Origin: Undaria pinnatifida
Lineage: Eukaryota > Sar > Phaeophyceae > Laminariales > Alariaceae
Direction: 5' to 3'
DNA length: 64,000 nucleotides
NCBI GenBank assembly: GCA_012845835.1
Contig: JABAKD010000001.1
Span: 9,010,832 to 9,074,831 of the forward strand
Below the pieces are notes generated by a model. The model was not told the origin of the DNA. It saw only the letters and a list, made by a program, of their open reading frames with translations, and did not search any database. The position numbers and the translations under genes are program-made. Below are positions 41,630-51,639 of this stretch, one piece after another; position 1 is the first letter of the stretch, and every line of letters starts with the position of its first letter.

Positions 41630-43720
41630 ATGGCTGGGAGGGACGTTTTCGACGACGTGTCATCCTCGCAAGAACGGGAAGCAGACTTCCTGGCGATGAT
41701 CAGAAAGCTACGGAGGGAGCTGGAAGAGACAGAACGCATGAAGAAAGAAGGGCTGGAGAAGAGAGGAAAAACAGGGGGAGCAACAGGAGGCGTCGATGAG
41801 GTGCGGGAGGTAGGCAATCCAGGGAACCAGACAGCAGGTTACCAGAAGGAGGATACTGGTGAGAGCCACGTCTTGGAAGAACCGAGCAAAGAGGGAGCTA
41901 GGGGTGAAATGGGTACAAGGGAGGAGGAGAGGTGGAGGAAAATGTTTGAGGGCGAGGTAGAAAAGGAGGTTAATAGACGGAAGCGCGCTAGAGAGACAAA
42001 TAGGGACATGATCGATGAAACGGATGAACTCGCAGGCAACCCGCAACATCAAGAGCAGCACAGGGAGCGGCGGGCGCAAGACATATACCACCAACCGGAG
42101 CAACGCAGAAACATGGGCCGGCGTCGCGAACGCAGCGTTTTCCTACGAGGCCGAGGCATGGGGGGGGGGCGGGGAAGAATTGGACAAGCATTCGTTTTAT
42201 TACTCCCAAGGCACCTAGCTGAATGACGGAGCTAAAGCCAGGAGGCCTGGTGATAGGAAGCCGGAGGCAGAGGCCCAAAAACAGAGCCCACAGCCAAGGA
42301 CGGCTACTTGGATGCGGCAGACGAGACGGGGAGACGGGGAAAGGTGGGAGGGAAGGGATGGAGGTCCGAGCACATAACCTACAGCCGAGGACGGTTGTTG
42401 GGGGAATAAGAGGGGAGGGTCGGAACGGGGTGGGTGGGTATAGGGGGAGAAAAGGAAAATGCCAGCACCGAGATAGAGCAGCAGAGGAAGAAGTGGTGGT
42501 TTAGCGAGAAAAAGGGTAGAGGCCCGTGCGCGGAGCAATTAGTCGAGGACGGCTATTAGGGGACGACGAGGGGAAGGACCAACTGAGGGCGTAGCAGGGG
42601 TGGAGGCGTAGAAGGACCAAGGTTGGGCGGGGGGGGCAGTAGGATGGGAAGACAGGGATGCAGCACCGGAGTGGAACGGACGAGAAAGGGTTGGGAGGGA
42701 AGGATGGGAGTGGAGTGGAAGGGAAGCAGACAGGGACGCAGGGTCAAGCAGCTACTTCAGGGAACCGGAACCATCATCATGGGCGCAGGTGATGGACATG
42801 GGGATGATCATGTGGGGGGGTAATCAGGGCGGGTGGTGGAGTACCATCATGGGGTTCGGTGAAGGAACGGGCGATGTCATCGCTGTGCAGTGAGCGGTTC
42901 TTTACGAACAGAAATGGAGAAGGGGACCTGATACGTTTTTCCGACCTTGACATGACCATGTACAGGAGGACAGAGAAGTCGGGGAAGCGCAGGAGTGAGG
43001 AGAGAACAGCTCTTCCAGACAGTTTGGGGGCTTCGTCGGGTGTGATACTGTACATGGCGAAGCTCGCGACGGACGCGCACACGAAGATGAGACGGGAAAC
43101 GTTGGAACGGGTGGAGAATCATCGGGGTAAACCGTCCCACAGCGTAAAGGAGGGCATAAACCACTTTTTTTGTGACGAACGGGAGGGTGTTAGAGTCGGA
43201 TGACTTCCGGGACGAGTTTGTGACGCGTTTCAATATAGACTTGGCGGAGTTGGGGGACGCGGTACGGACGCAGGCATTGATGCTTAAGCGGAGGGGGAAC
43301 ACGTGGCCGACGGCGGAAGAGGCCGGGCCCCTACCAGTCCCGGGACTCAAGGCAACGCGAGCGTGGCTGCACGTCACGCCGCTATACATGAAAGGGGAGG
43401 GCCGGGGGGGGAGAAGAGGGCGGGGGGGGTACGAAGAGAGCAATCGGTGGGGGGAAGGGGGGCGGGAGGGGAGGGGTATGGCAAGAGAACGCAAAGGCGA
43501 GGAGAGGGAGGAAGGGGGGGGCAGCAGGGAGTGCTATTTCTATAAAAACGTCAAGAACTGCCCGTACGTGAAGAAGTGGGGGGATGGCAACTTGGAACAC
43601 GGGGGCGAGAAGGGAGGGAAGACGAGCGGGGGGGGGGGGGGGGGGGGGGGGGGGAGGGGCGAGAAGCGGGCAGCACCGTGGGGGGAGGGGAAGGGGGAGA
43701 AGAAGAGCAAGGAGGATCAG
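41630..43720 (+). pseudogene. Gag-like pseudogene of Ngaro-like copy 2
   Basis: Begins with an ATG and a sequence close to copy 1 (MAGRDVFDDVSSSQEREADF). The 198-codon first frame is followed by segments in other frames at about 42223-42504, 42859-43203 and 43172-43720 that match the middle and end of the copy 1 Gag. The CCCH zinc finger is damaged: the third Cys is Gly (KKWGDGNLEH). At least four frame changes make it non-functional. Confidence 0.75.
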
Positions 43721-43899
43721 GACACGGGCCCTGCCAGAGCGCAGGGCCAGTCAAGGACAAGCGGGGACCGGTGGACGCGTGCGAGCGCAACGAGGGTCAC
43801 CGTGCGGGCCGGAAATGCTGGGAGACCAACGTGGCGGAGGGGCCGACACCAGGGTCGATCAAACAATCAAACCGGTCAATTCAGGTGAATCAGAGAAGG

Positions 43900-44560
43900 G
43901 TTCGGGGGCGGGGGCGGGGGGGGGGGATTAGGGGAGAGGGACCAGAAAGGAACAGGAAGAAGGGGGGGGGGAAGAAGGAGGATCAAAGGGGCGGCAGTAG
44001 GTTACGAGAAGGGGGGGGGGCACGCGAAAAAAAGGGTTCACGTACAGGGGGGTGGACGAACATTACGCAAAAGGGGCCGCAGAGAACCAGAGAGGAGGAG
44101 CTAGTGGCAATGGGGCTGAAGGGCTGCTGGCAAAAACGACCAAGCCGAAGAAGGGGGATCAGGGCGACGGCAGTAGGCTGCGAGCATGAAAAAACGGGGG
44201 GTGAGTGGCATAGGGGCCGCGCAGGGAAAAACGGCGGGGGGCGTGCGGCAACGGGGCCGTACAAGACTAAGCGGGAGGAGGACGTGGCAACGGGGCCGCG
44301 CAAAGAATGGGAGGGGGGGGAGGAGGGGGGGGGGGGCAGCGGGACCGTACACGACCACGCGGGGGGGAGGGCGTGGGAACTGAGCCGCGCAAAGGAGGGG
44401 GGGGGGGGGGGGCAACGGGGCCGTGCACGACCAGGCGGGGAGGGACTGCGGCAACGGGGCCGCGCAAAGAAAAAGAAGGAGAGCGGGCGGCCACGGGGCC
44501 GCACACACTCAAGGAAGGGGAGCCGTCGGCAACGGGCCGGGAGGGGTGGGGCGGGGGGAA
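43900..44560 (+). repeat. Internal Gly-rich tandem repeat, copy 2
   Basis: GCGGCAACGGGGCCGCGCAA-type cores recur roughly every 50-60 bases between gag and RT. This is the same place and repeat family as in copy 1, but shorter and more diverged. Long frames on both strands are repeat artefacts. Confidence 0.7.
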
Positions 44561-44813
44561 AGGATGATGAACGGGGGGCAAAGGACAGAGCGCAGCAACG
44601 GGACCGCCCACGAGTTTAAAAGAGAGGAACGGGAGGCGGTTGTACGGTGGAGGCGTGCGATGGAACGCCTGGGGTAGACGGGGCAAGACACAGACGAGAG
44701 AGATCGACTGTTGGGGGTTGTGGAAGAATTGGAGGGAGATATGCTACGAAGGAAAGGAGGGGACGTGGGAAAAGTGGTGTGGGCGTTAGGAAAGGAGCTG
44801 CTCGCACCACGTA

Positions 44814-46019
44814 TTGACGGAGGGCGCGCGTATAACTTTTTCGGGGAACGAACACAAGGGCGACCAGTTTGAACAGCTGGAACAGATAGCGAGGGTGGGT
44901 GTGTCGGTGGATGTAGGACCCGGAGGTCACCTCGAGCGGGAGCTGGCATACAGGAACCATAGCAGCGCCAGAAGGCACGCAGCCGAGGTGTGGGAGAACG
45001 CAGTGGGCGACGTCAAGAAGGGGAGGGCGACTGTGATGCCGGTGAGAGTGGCGCGGAGAGCGCGAGGCTTGCAGATTAATCCGGTAGGAGTGGTGGAAGA
45101 GAACGGGAAGAGGAGGATAGTCCATGATTCGACGTTCAGAGCGAACCAGAGGGGCGGGAGGAGGAGGGGGCTGCCGGTTAACGAGAATACGTACTGGGAC
45201 CAGATTCCGCAATGCCACCTGGCCGGGGTGATGGGCCAGATTTTCAAGAGGGTGCTGGGGCTGCAGGACAAATTCGGGATAGGAAGCAGGATCCTGATAC
45301 AGAAGATGGACGTGAAGAGTGCCGTTCGGCAGGTGGGAGTGGACCTGGTCAAGGCAGCAAACTTTGGGTACGTGCTGGGAGGGTATTTGTTTATTGACGT
45401 CAGCTGCAGTTCGGATGGAGGGGGAGCCCAGGTGGTGGGGGGTGATCGCCAGCGCGACCCGACAGGCACAGCAACAGACGACAAAGGCATCGACGATGAT
45501 CCTAGCCGCCGGCAGGGAGGCCACAGCACATGTCCGCATATCGGGGTACACAGGAGTGGCGGTGGAACCGTTGACGCAGGGATGCACAGTCGAGGTGGTA
45601 GAGGGGGGAGGGGGGGAGGACTCAGCGTGGGTAGTTTTCTCCATGGGTAATGCGGTATCGGTGGAGGCGCAATGGGAAGCAGAAGGAGAGAGGTGCCTAG
45701 CGCTGTCGCAGGCACTGGCGTCAAATCACCACCAGGCGACGGGAGAAAGGGCGGTGGGGCGGGAGCCTCTGCTGTCGTATAAGAAGGTAGCGGACTGGCT
45801 CCCCGGCAGGAAGTGCTGGGCTTTGACCTAGACACGGAGGTAATGACGATATCCTTACCGGACAGGAATATCAACGGGCTACGGGAGATGCTCGAGGAAT
45901 GGCCCGAGGAGAGGGGCAAAGCGATTGTACGGGAAGTCCTCGTGCTAGCAGAAAACTGCACCACGTGGCGTACGTTGTCAGACCAGGGAGGTATTTCGTG
46001 CTGCGACTTCTGCAGCTGA
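44814..46019 (+). pseudogene. Reverse transcriptase pseudogene of Ngaro-like copy 2
   Basis: Matches copy 1 RT across three frames (44814 to about 45410, about 45410-45830, 45813-46019). Motif A is KMDVKSAVRQV (Phe to Val next to the catalytic stretch). Motif B lies at the frame change and is lost. Motif C reads FSMGNAV where copy 1 has FFMDDAV, so both catalytic Asp residues are gone. Inactive. Confidence 0.8.
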
Positions 46020-46110
46020 GCAAGCTGCATCTGAATGGGTAGGAGAAAAAGGCCGGGGGGGGGGGGGGGGGGCATGGAGAAGGGGCAGGGAGAAGGCAGA
46101 AGCAAGGAGG

Positions 46111-46674
46111 GTGCTGGATCTGACGGAGGAGTTCATGGCAGACGTGGAGTGGTGGAGATGGTGCCTGACGGGGACCTTGGCGGGGAGAGGAGAGGAGTTG
46201 GCGGCGCCGTTCTTCCGGATGGAGAAACAGCCCCACAGAAAGACATGGTTTTCCTGCCCATCATTCGAGGCGGTAGGGGGGTTGTGCCTGGAGACAAGGA
46301 TGTTTTGGAGGTACAACCTGACGGAGGAAGAGAGAGCGAGGACAATAAAGAGTAGGAAGAGAGGGCACGTGAACCGGTTGTCGATCAATGTTCTGGAGCT
46401 GCTGGGGATGGTGATGACGGCGTTTGTGATTATAATGATCAGGAGGGATAGGCCGGCGAGGGTGGGGGATCCGGTGCTGATGAGGGGCGACAGTTCTTCG
46501 GCGGTTGATTGGGTGAAGAACTACCCGGGGGGAAAGGGGAAAGTGAGATCAGGAGGGCTGCTGATAATATTGGGGGCGTTGGAGCAGGTAGGGGGGTGGT
46601 GGTTCCAGGAAACACACGTGTGGGGGGTGGAGAACGTGTTAGCAGACCGGGATAACGAGGTGGAAAGAACATAA
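46111..46674 (+). pseudogene. RNase H pseudogene of Ngaro-like copy 2
   Basis: Open for 187 codons and clearly homologous to the copy 1 RNase H. The first catalytic Asp is lost (TWFSCPSFEA against TWFSDASFEA in copy 1) and the final ENGLADG is changed to ENVLADR. INVLELLG and MRGDSSSA are kept. Confidence 0.8.
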
Positions 46675-46698
46675 AATCCAATCGAGGCTGACCAAAGA

Positions 46699-47810
46699 AT
46701 GTCCCGCCGTCCCGTGGCAGGCCCAGGAACTTGGAGTGGAAAGAGCGGGGATGTCTTCGGAGATTTTGCACGCAGCTATGCGCTTGGGCGAGTTGCAAGT
46801 CGACTTGAAGGACTTACGCGCAAGGTTGGAGGATGCACATGGGTGAGCTGGAGGATCATGAGAGGGGAAGGAACCTGGTTGGAGAAGGAGATGGGCGAGT
46901 GAGGGCTGGAGAATGAGCTGACAGAGTTTGTGGCTTACTGCTGCGCGGAAAGGAAGAATAAGGAGGTGGCGGGGAAGTTGGTGGCGGTTAACTTCTACCA
47001 CGAGCAGCGCGGGGGGCTGTCACTGCCGCTGCAGCAGTTCAACATCAAGGCAGTGAAGAAAGGAATCAAGAGAGAGCATGCGGAGGCGGGGAACAAAGCA
47101 CGGGTAAGGAGGCCGCTGACGCGGCAGATGATCAGAGTGATAGAGGAGAGTATCGGTGAGTCGGGGGTAGGGGGGAGGATCGTGTGGATTGGACTGGCCT
47201 TGGCGTATCAGCTGTTGTTGAGGGCCTCGGAACTATTCGTGGAGGAAGGAGAGAAGGTGCACGGGGTTTACTACTCCCGGAGGGGAGATGTGGCCTTCTC
47301 CGAGAAATGGGTGCAGCTGAGACCGGGAAGGAGGAAAGCAGCGGATACGGTGGAGATCTGCTTCAAAGGGGGAACAGGGGACCGGGGGAGAACGGGGGCG
47401 GTAGCCGTGCGGACAAGGGGAACCGGAGGGCGGGGGCGAGGGGGGGTCTGGAAGTAAACGCAGTGGATTTCATGGTGGAGATGGTCGAGTACTATGGGAG
47501 GGTGGTTCAGGGGGGGAAGAACGCCCCGTTGATGGCATACAGAAGTGGGCGAAGGTGGAGGGTATGGACGAGAGCGCAAGCGACGTTTTACGTAAGGAGC
47601 GGGCTGGAGAAAATAGGAAGGAATTAGAGGGAGGAAGGGGGGCGGGCAGTGGGGGAACTGGTTCCGGAGAAATTCGCGCTACGTTCGGGAAGGATCGGGG
47701 GAGCGACCAGGCTGGCGGAAGTGGGAGCACAGCCGTGGGTGATCCAGAGAGAAGGAAGGTAGGCGTCGCAGGCATTTATGGGGTACGTGAGGTCTAGTAT
47801 GGAAGACCTC
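46699..47810 (+). pseudogene. Tyrosine recombinase pseudogene of Ngaro-like copy 2
   Basis: The main open part is 46930-47457, with the first catalytic Arg (LLRASELF) intact. Later parts lie in other frames. In the HxxR box the His codon is CGT (ALRSGRIGGATR, where copy 1 has ALHSGR). The Trp before the nucleophile segment is TAG (after VIQREGR). The Tyr segment MGYVR survives beyond the stop. Inactive on several counts. Confidence 0.8.
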
Positions 47811-47935
47811 CTCTGGGTGTCAGGATTCTGGTAGGAAGGATAGGAACGCCTAATAGACAGCCGGGGCAAGGGGGGAGATGAGGTCGAGAGGGGTAGAACA
47901 ATGGTAGGTGCAGGCATAGAACGCGGCTTTTGAAT

Positions 47936-48861
47936 GGCTTCTGGTTTTTGAGGATATCTATTGGAGTAGAGGGCAGGTTAGCCGTGTATAATAGCCGGGA
48001 GAGGGAACGGGGAAGGGGGGGGGGGGAGCAGGGGAAACGGGACGAGGGAGAGCCGCCAGTTTCCACCCGCCTTCCACGCGGAGAACACCATGATACGAGT
48101 GAACACGCAAATTTTCGTGAAGAGGAAACCAATATGTAAGAATGTCTGAATAGTGTGGAGCTTGGCGGAACGGAGAGAAAATATCGGAGGGTAGTAGCGG
48201 GGAGGGAGGGGGGGGAAGGTGGTTCCAGGGGAAGGCGTGAAGAAACATTGGAGGGTCTCAGCAGCGACAGCGTAGCACAGCAGCAGCACAGCAGCAGCGA
48301 GTATTGGACCTGACAACCGGTAGAGGTGGGAGGAAGTAGTGCCCCCGCAGCAGAGACGGCAGCAGCAGTACCAGTAAGAGGAATATTGGCGATAGGAGCA
48401 TAGTGGGTAGAGAGGCAGCACGCGGGGACACCAATCGCAATCTCCCACCCACGCACTCGATTGTGTCACGAGCAGGAGGGCTAAAGGGGGGGGGGGAGGG
48501 GGGTGGGGGAGGGGTGGGGGCGAGGGGAGGAAGGAAGGAAGGGCAGGGGTTACTTCCTTCTTCCGTTGTTTGTTTTCTTCGGCGGGGGGGGAGCGTACTC
48601 ATTTGTTGCTTGCCTTAGTCGTTTGACCAATGACCACGCATCCCTTTCGAGACGGAGCACCGTTTTTCGGCGGGGGAGGGGGGGGGTTCTGGTTGTTGAG
48701 GTTATCTGTCGGAGTAGAGGGAAGGTCAGCCGTATACAATAGCCGGGAGATAGAACGGGGGCAGGGGAAACGGGACAAGGGAGAACCGCCAGTTTTCACC
48801 CCCTCCCCCGCGGAGGAGGCCATGATATTAATGGACACGCATATTGTCGTGAAGAGGAGAT
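47936..48861 (+). repeat. 3' split direct repeat block b1-a2-b2, copy 2
   Basis: b1 (47936-48129) and b2 (48685-48861) are direct copies at reduced identity. Both contain CCGTNTANAATAGCCGGGAG, CAGGGGAAACGGGACRAGGG and a CGTGAAGAGGA end. a2 (48134-48443) repeats a1. The a2-b2 spacer is far longer than in copy 1 because other DNA was inserted. Confidence 0.8.
48480..48684. repeat. Insertion in the a2-b2 spacer of Ngaro-like copy 2
   Basis: Contains G-rich runs and a copy of the TTGTTGCTTGCC...CCTTTCGAGACGGAGC repeat (about 48590-48660) that is otherwise scattered in the window. It shows the retrotransposon was itself a target for this repeat. Confidence 0.6.
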
Positions 48862-49010
48862 AAAAAATTTGGAAAGTTTTTTAAAGCTGGAACATTTCGT
48901 GCTCAAAGTATTGGATATATCATATGATCACGAATAATTACGTGAGAGGATGCTAGCAATCACTACCATAAACGAAAATAGTTGTTTCGTTTTAGGCAAC
49001 GGTAGTAGAC

Positions 49011-49277
49011 GACGCGTGCTACGATAGAGGTATCTAGCAGTTTTTGGTCTGAAAAATGGTTTCTGAACGATGGGGCTCCTTAACCCAAAATCGTCGGAAA
49101 AAACACCATTTTTTTTCAATATTCTCGTTGTGTACCTAGGCCATGAGAATTTTTCATTCGGCAGCAGCAGCTTTATTCTGCTCCAAATCAGTTTTCGGGT
49201 TAAGAATGACATGTCTTAAGCTCCCAAATTGAGGAACCTCAGAAGAACAGTGGTGCACCTCTGCAGTAGTACGCGTC
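49011..49277. mobile_element. M1 MITE
   Basis: The left end GACGCGTGCTACGATAGAGG is followed by a T run, TGGTTTCTGAACGATGGGGC and CTTAACCCAAAATCGTCGG. The right end CACCTCTGCAGTAGTACGCGTC is its inverted partner. The interior has TACCTAGGCCATGAGAATTT and no coding sequence. About 265 bp. Confidence 0.75.
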
Positions 49278-49410
49278 ATACGTCAGGTTGTAGTGTATCA
49301 AATCTAGACGAGGCTATCATGGTGAATAACAGGATCATTTACATTATCAAGAACAATTATTACGGAAACAATATCCCCCAGGTCATGATGAAAACAAGAA
49401 ACCACTTTTT

Positions 49411-50487
49411 TTGTCACCAGGAACGTGTGCAACGGGCCTACCTAGCTGTATGAATCCACTACGCTTAACAAAGGGTGCACAGTCCGAGAACTCTTGTTGT
49501 GAAGATAGGATCGTGTCAGGGACATTGCTACGCGGCGATAAAAACCCGAATTCCACAATAACAGAACAATATGCGAAGAGGAGAAAATTGTCGAAAATAG
49601 ATATTAAAGGTGACACGGAGTATCTTTCAGGAAGGGCACGTGCTAAACTCTTTGGTTTTTGTTGCAATTTCCATTGTATGCAATATTGATACCAATAATA
49701 AAGATCTTGGACACACCTGCCAGATGGAAATGGTGTGTTATACACAAATATCCATGATCAAAGACGTAAAGTAAGGGAAAAAACAAGAGCCGCTGGGGTT
49801 CAATCATGGGATGAACAGGATTTCATTGTCGCAGGCGAAAAAAATCTAGAATGTTTTCGTAGAAAGTGATGGATGGAAGGCAGGAGGAATGCCATCTATC
49901 TGGGCAATGTTGGATCTGGCAAAAAAACAGGGACAAGTTTGGATATATATATGCATGGAGCAATATATTTCAAACATATTCTACGACGTCCCATGCACTT
50001 TCATGTGAAGGTAATAATAGCAGTCGATGTTCCTAGCAAGGAGAAGTTGTGCGTCATCTTTGCGACAACCCCCCCTGCGCTAACCCGAGCCAACTAAGTG
50101 TTCGGATCACGGAAGGACAATTCGAATGGCATAGGCCTCCACGTGAAGAGTAAAAGCTTCAACTTCGGACCGGAATCTGTTCGCCGCGTCCGTGTTTCGA
50201 AGGAAACGAACAAATACTGAAGTGGTGGAACACAATGGTGTTTGCAGGAAAGCCATTTACTACACGGTAAAACATGGTCATCTGTTGTTGTTTAAATCTC
50301 GATGTTTCTGCCAGTAAGTTTTATTGACACAAACAACAAAAAAAGTAGTAACCTTCCTAAAATAGAAAACATCATGATTGATTGTGGAGATTGTTCGTCT
50401 GGTCTGTTTGCTCGTACACACCACCGTGGGGTGCCGTGTGCTCGCTGTCAATCAAGCCCATTGGCATACACACGCGTGGTGGAATGA
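49411..50487 (+). pseudogene. Decayed open frame, unrecognised
   Basis: One plus-strand phase (49411, 49873 and 50302 are in the same frame) stays readable for about 360 codons with several stops (near 49687-49700, 49867, 50095, 50218, 50296). The product has ordinary protein-like composition (for example IDIKGDTEYLSG, VQSWDEQDFIVAGEK, GIGLHVKSKSFNFGPESV) rather than repeat composition. No domain was identified. It lies between two M1 elements at the edge of the viral-like region and may be a decayed viral gene. Confidence 0.3.
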
Positions 50488-50496
50488 TTCAGAAAT

Positions 50497-50777
50497 TACA
50501 CGCGTGCTAAGACGATAGCTGAGGTAGCAGTTTTCGTCTGAAACGATTTCTGAGTGACGGGACTCCTTAACCCAATATCGTCCCGCGTTGGTTATTTTTT
50601 TCATAATTTTAGTTGTATACCTAGGCCATGGGAATTTTTTTTTCATCCGCGATAAAGCAGGTTATTTATTTTTCTCTAAATAAATTTTTGGGTTAATAAG
50701 GAGGACATGTCTTAAGCTCCTAAACTGAGGAACCTCGGAAAATAAAAATGGCCACCTCTATCTATCGTAGCACGCGC
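50497..50777. mobile_element. M1 MITE
   Basis: Left end ACACGCGTGCTAAGACGATA, right end CTATCGTAGCACGCGCC inverted. The interior has GAACTCCTTAACCC-like and CTAGGCCATGGGAATTTTT words as in the other copies. Confidence 0.75.
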
Positions 50778-51639
50778 CATTGCTTCTTCTTGTACACTGA
50801 GTGAAGAGACCCTTCGACTTGGAGGAGGGACCCCGTGGATGAGAAGCTCGTACATGGGAAACGGTTTGCCGGGTATCGCCGATAACTCACGGCGAAATCC
50901 GTCATACTCTTGTCCAGGACCTTGTAATTCTTGGTGCTCATATTTTGCCCGTTCCTGAAAGTCCTCAGGAACTCGAGCTCCTTTCGGACGCTTGGGTGCT
51001 TGAATAATACAGACGCACTAACGTTTCTGTGCAAGAGCCAAGGGTTACAGTAGACTTTGTGAGTGAACGCATTGGAATGGATGAGAGGGGATGTATGACA
51101 TATGTATGCTTCTGGTATGGAAACATTTCGCGACATTTCTCTGGAAGATTTAGATATTTTGTATGCTTCTGGAGGTATGGAAACATTTCGCGACATTTCT
51201 CTGGAAGATTTAGATGTATGTATGTTTCTGTGGTACGGAAACATTTTCGCGACTTTTCCCTGGAAAATTTTCGAGGTTTGGGGACTCTTCCGGACCACCC
51301 TGCTCTTGCTTTCGGTGATGAACTCCCGGATCCTAGGCCGGACATACATGCTGCTTTGTACAACGTGTCTACCAGGAAGACAGGGCGGCGTTCGAGGAGA
51401 AAATCAGCGAGCAGTACACAACCAGTCCCTAAGAAAAGTGGACTATAATGTTTACACAACACAAGTCCTCACAGAGAAAGACGTCTGCTGGCCTCTATAT
51501 TATCACGTTGCAGATGCCCGCACCATCGGGGGAGACATGTCTCTACAGATAGATGCTGACAGGTTTGCTGCTCTGAGTTCTCTGTTCTAGATTCCGGCAT
51601 GATATCATATTTTTTTTTCTTCGGTTGGTTGTGTCTCTC
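50778..51639. pseudogene. Decayed coding region with 60-bp triplication
   Basis: Between 51104 and 51280 a roughly 60-bp unit (TATGGAAACATTTCGCGACA, then TTTCTCTGGAAGATTTAGAT) occurs three times; the third is diverged. Both strands stay partly open. The minus-strand frame 50762-51349 has protein-like stretches such as ELEFLRTFRNGQNMSTKNYK. The plus strand near 51300-51590 also reads like protein. The owner strand cannot be decided and no family is recognised. The plus-strand part may belong to the N-terminus of the kinase that follows. Confidence 0.35.

Larger units (their letters stand above)
41284..48861 (+). mobile_element. Ngaro-like retrotransposon, copy 2, mutated
   Basis: A 7.6-kb relative of the 10806-18892 element in opposite orientation. 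It has the same order (gag, internal Gly repeat, RT, RNase H, YR) and the same split direct repeats: a1 41284-41613, b1 47936-48129, a2 48134-48443, b2 48685-48861. Unlike copy 1 its paired repeats differ at many positions and every ORF is broken. Specific active-site changes are present (see the gene entries). Another repeat has inserted into the spacer between a2 and b2. It is an older, dead copy. Confidence 0.85.

Noticed and set aside
44616-46105. Minus-strand open frames (342 and 392 codons) opposite Ngaro-like copy 2
   Set aside because: Mirror frames of the plus-strand RT. They have the same composition as the mirror frames in copy 1 and no domain of their own.
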